A stretch of DNA of 64,000 nucleotides from Caballeronia sp. SBC1 (GTDB taxonomy: Bacteria; Pseudomonadota; Gammaproteobacteria; Burkholderiales; Burkholderiaceae), in assembly GCF_011493005.1 (NCBI RefSeq), contig NZ_CP049158.1, forward strand, positions 868,001 to 932,000, in the 5' to 3' direction. Position numbers and translations under genes: made by a program. Shown one piece after another: positions 63,577 through 64,000 of this stretch. The first letter of the stretch is position 1, and every line of letters starts with the position of its first letter. The notes beneath the pieces are model-generated. The model was not told the origin of the DNA. It saw only the letters and a list, made by a program, of their open reading frames with translations, and did no database searches.

Positions 63577-64000
63577 ATGCGCTTTAAGTTATTAGGGGGC
63601 GTGTTGCCGCTTGGCCGCGTTGCGGCACTCCGCGATCTCCTGGCCGGCGTGACCCTCGCGTCAATGGATATCCCGCAAGTGCTGGGCTATGCGCGCATAG
63701 CGGGAATGCCGGCCGTGACCGGTCTTTACACGGCATTTTTACCGCTGCTGGCATTCGCGCTCTTCGGCGCGTCCCGCCACCTGGTCGTGGCCGCGGACTC
63801 GGCGACGGCGACCATTTTCGCAAGCCACCTGTCAACCATGGCGACGGTCGGAAGTGCACAGTACATGGCGCTAGCCGGGGTCGTCGCGCTGCTAACGGCC
63901 GCGATGCTGCTGATCGCCCGGATCTTCAAGCTCGGTTTCCTGGCTGATTTCCTGTCCCGCACGGTCTTGCTCGGGTTCCTTGCCGGCGTCGGCGTTCAGG
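63577..64000 (+). CDS. SulP-family anion transporter (partial, cut by window end)
   Basis: The frame starting ATG at 63577 is open to the window edge, 141 residues. It encodes LRDLLAGVTLASMDIPQVLG, YARIAGMPAVTGLYTAFLPL and HLVVAADSATATIFASHLST, the hallmark first helices of SulP/SLC26 transporters of sulfate, bicarbonate or carboxylates. The ribosome site before ATG is weak (CGGGGACGCACA). A C-terminal STAS domain would be expected outside the window. Confidence 0.85.
   Translation, partial: MRFKLLGGVLPLGRVAALRDLLAGVTLASMDIPQVLGYARIAGMPAVTGLYTAFLPLLAFALFGASRHLVVAADSATATIFASHLSTMATVGSAQYMALAGVVALLTAAMLLIARIFKLGFLADFLSRTVLLGFLAGVGVQ

Noticed and set aside
1..64000. tRNA, rRNA, transposase or integrase genes
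   Set aside because: None recognised by reading either strand; island borders could therefore not be tied to a tRNA or an integrase.

Overview
The window looks like a secondary replicon or accessory chromosomal region of a high-GC betaproteobacterium of the Burkholderiaceae, most likely Paraburkholderia or Caballeronia. The evidence is the protein style (phasin, SdhDA, VpsR-type sigma54 regulators, many LysR genes), GC-rich codon use and AGGAG ribosome sites. This placement is inferred from reading, not from a database search. No rRNA, tRNA, CRISPR array or insertion sequence was recognised.

Positions 1-15.8 kb: after the tail of an FGGY-type sugar kinase comes a soluble di-iron monooxygenase island of the propane/acetone/phenol type (Prm/Mim). 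Unit 1 (899-4624) encodes an alcohol dehydrogenase, a 105-aa coiled-coil protein, a CobW-type GTPase, a WD40 protein and a 67-aa protein. Unit 2 (5203-13188) encodes hydroxylase alpha, reductase, hydroxylase beta, coupling protein, an amidohydrolase, a DUF59 protein and a dedicated GroEL. An AcoR-like sigma54 activator closes the island. Both units are preceded by sequences with -24/-12 sigma54 spacing, so one activator could drive both. Several gaps in unit 2 carry hairpins.

Positions 15.8-24.8 kb: a small lipoprotein, an FAD-linked 2-hydroxyacid dehydrogenase, an SDR (lacking its catalytic Tyr) with a 4-OT tautomerase and a divergent LysR, a second tautomerase, an MmgE/PrpD protein followed by two adjacent 4-OT-like proteins (one lacking Pro1), and another LysR.

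Positions 25.0-35.6 kb: an orphan sdhD-sdhA pair without sdhC or sdhB, then a CoA-ester catabolic operon: MaoC hydratase, MFS transporter, MmgE/PrpD, acyl-CoA dehydrogenase, CaiB CoA-transferase, GntR regulator, CitE-type lyase and DUF2889. The content resembles the Pseudomonas aeruginosa itaconate cluster, so itaconate or a related C5 dicarboxylate is the leading substrate guess.

Positions 35.7-64 kb: a chemoreceptor, an MFS transporter and a LysR; a CheB-CheR-PAS-kinase-receiver hybrid; a VpsR-like sigma54 regulator; a CDF cation exporter; several unknown small genes, including a 22-codon ORF with a strong ribosome site; an XRE regulator; an AhpD-like protein; a phasin; a decayed AraC gene; an HSL-type esterase; a second VpsR-like regulator followed by a zinc-ribbon membrane protein and a convergent TPR/glycosyltransferase-like protein; a secreted alpha/beta hydrolase; a large secreted PIG-L deacetylase with lectin and VCBS repeats; a NicO/DUF1007 metal module; and the start of a SulP transporter cut by the window edge.
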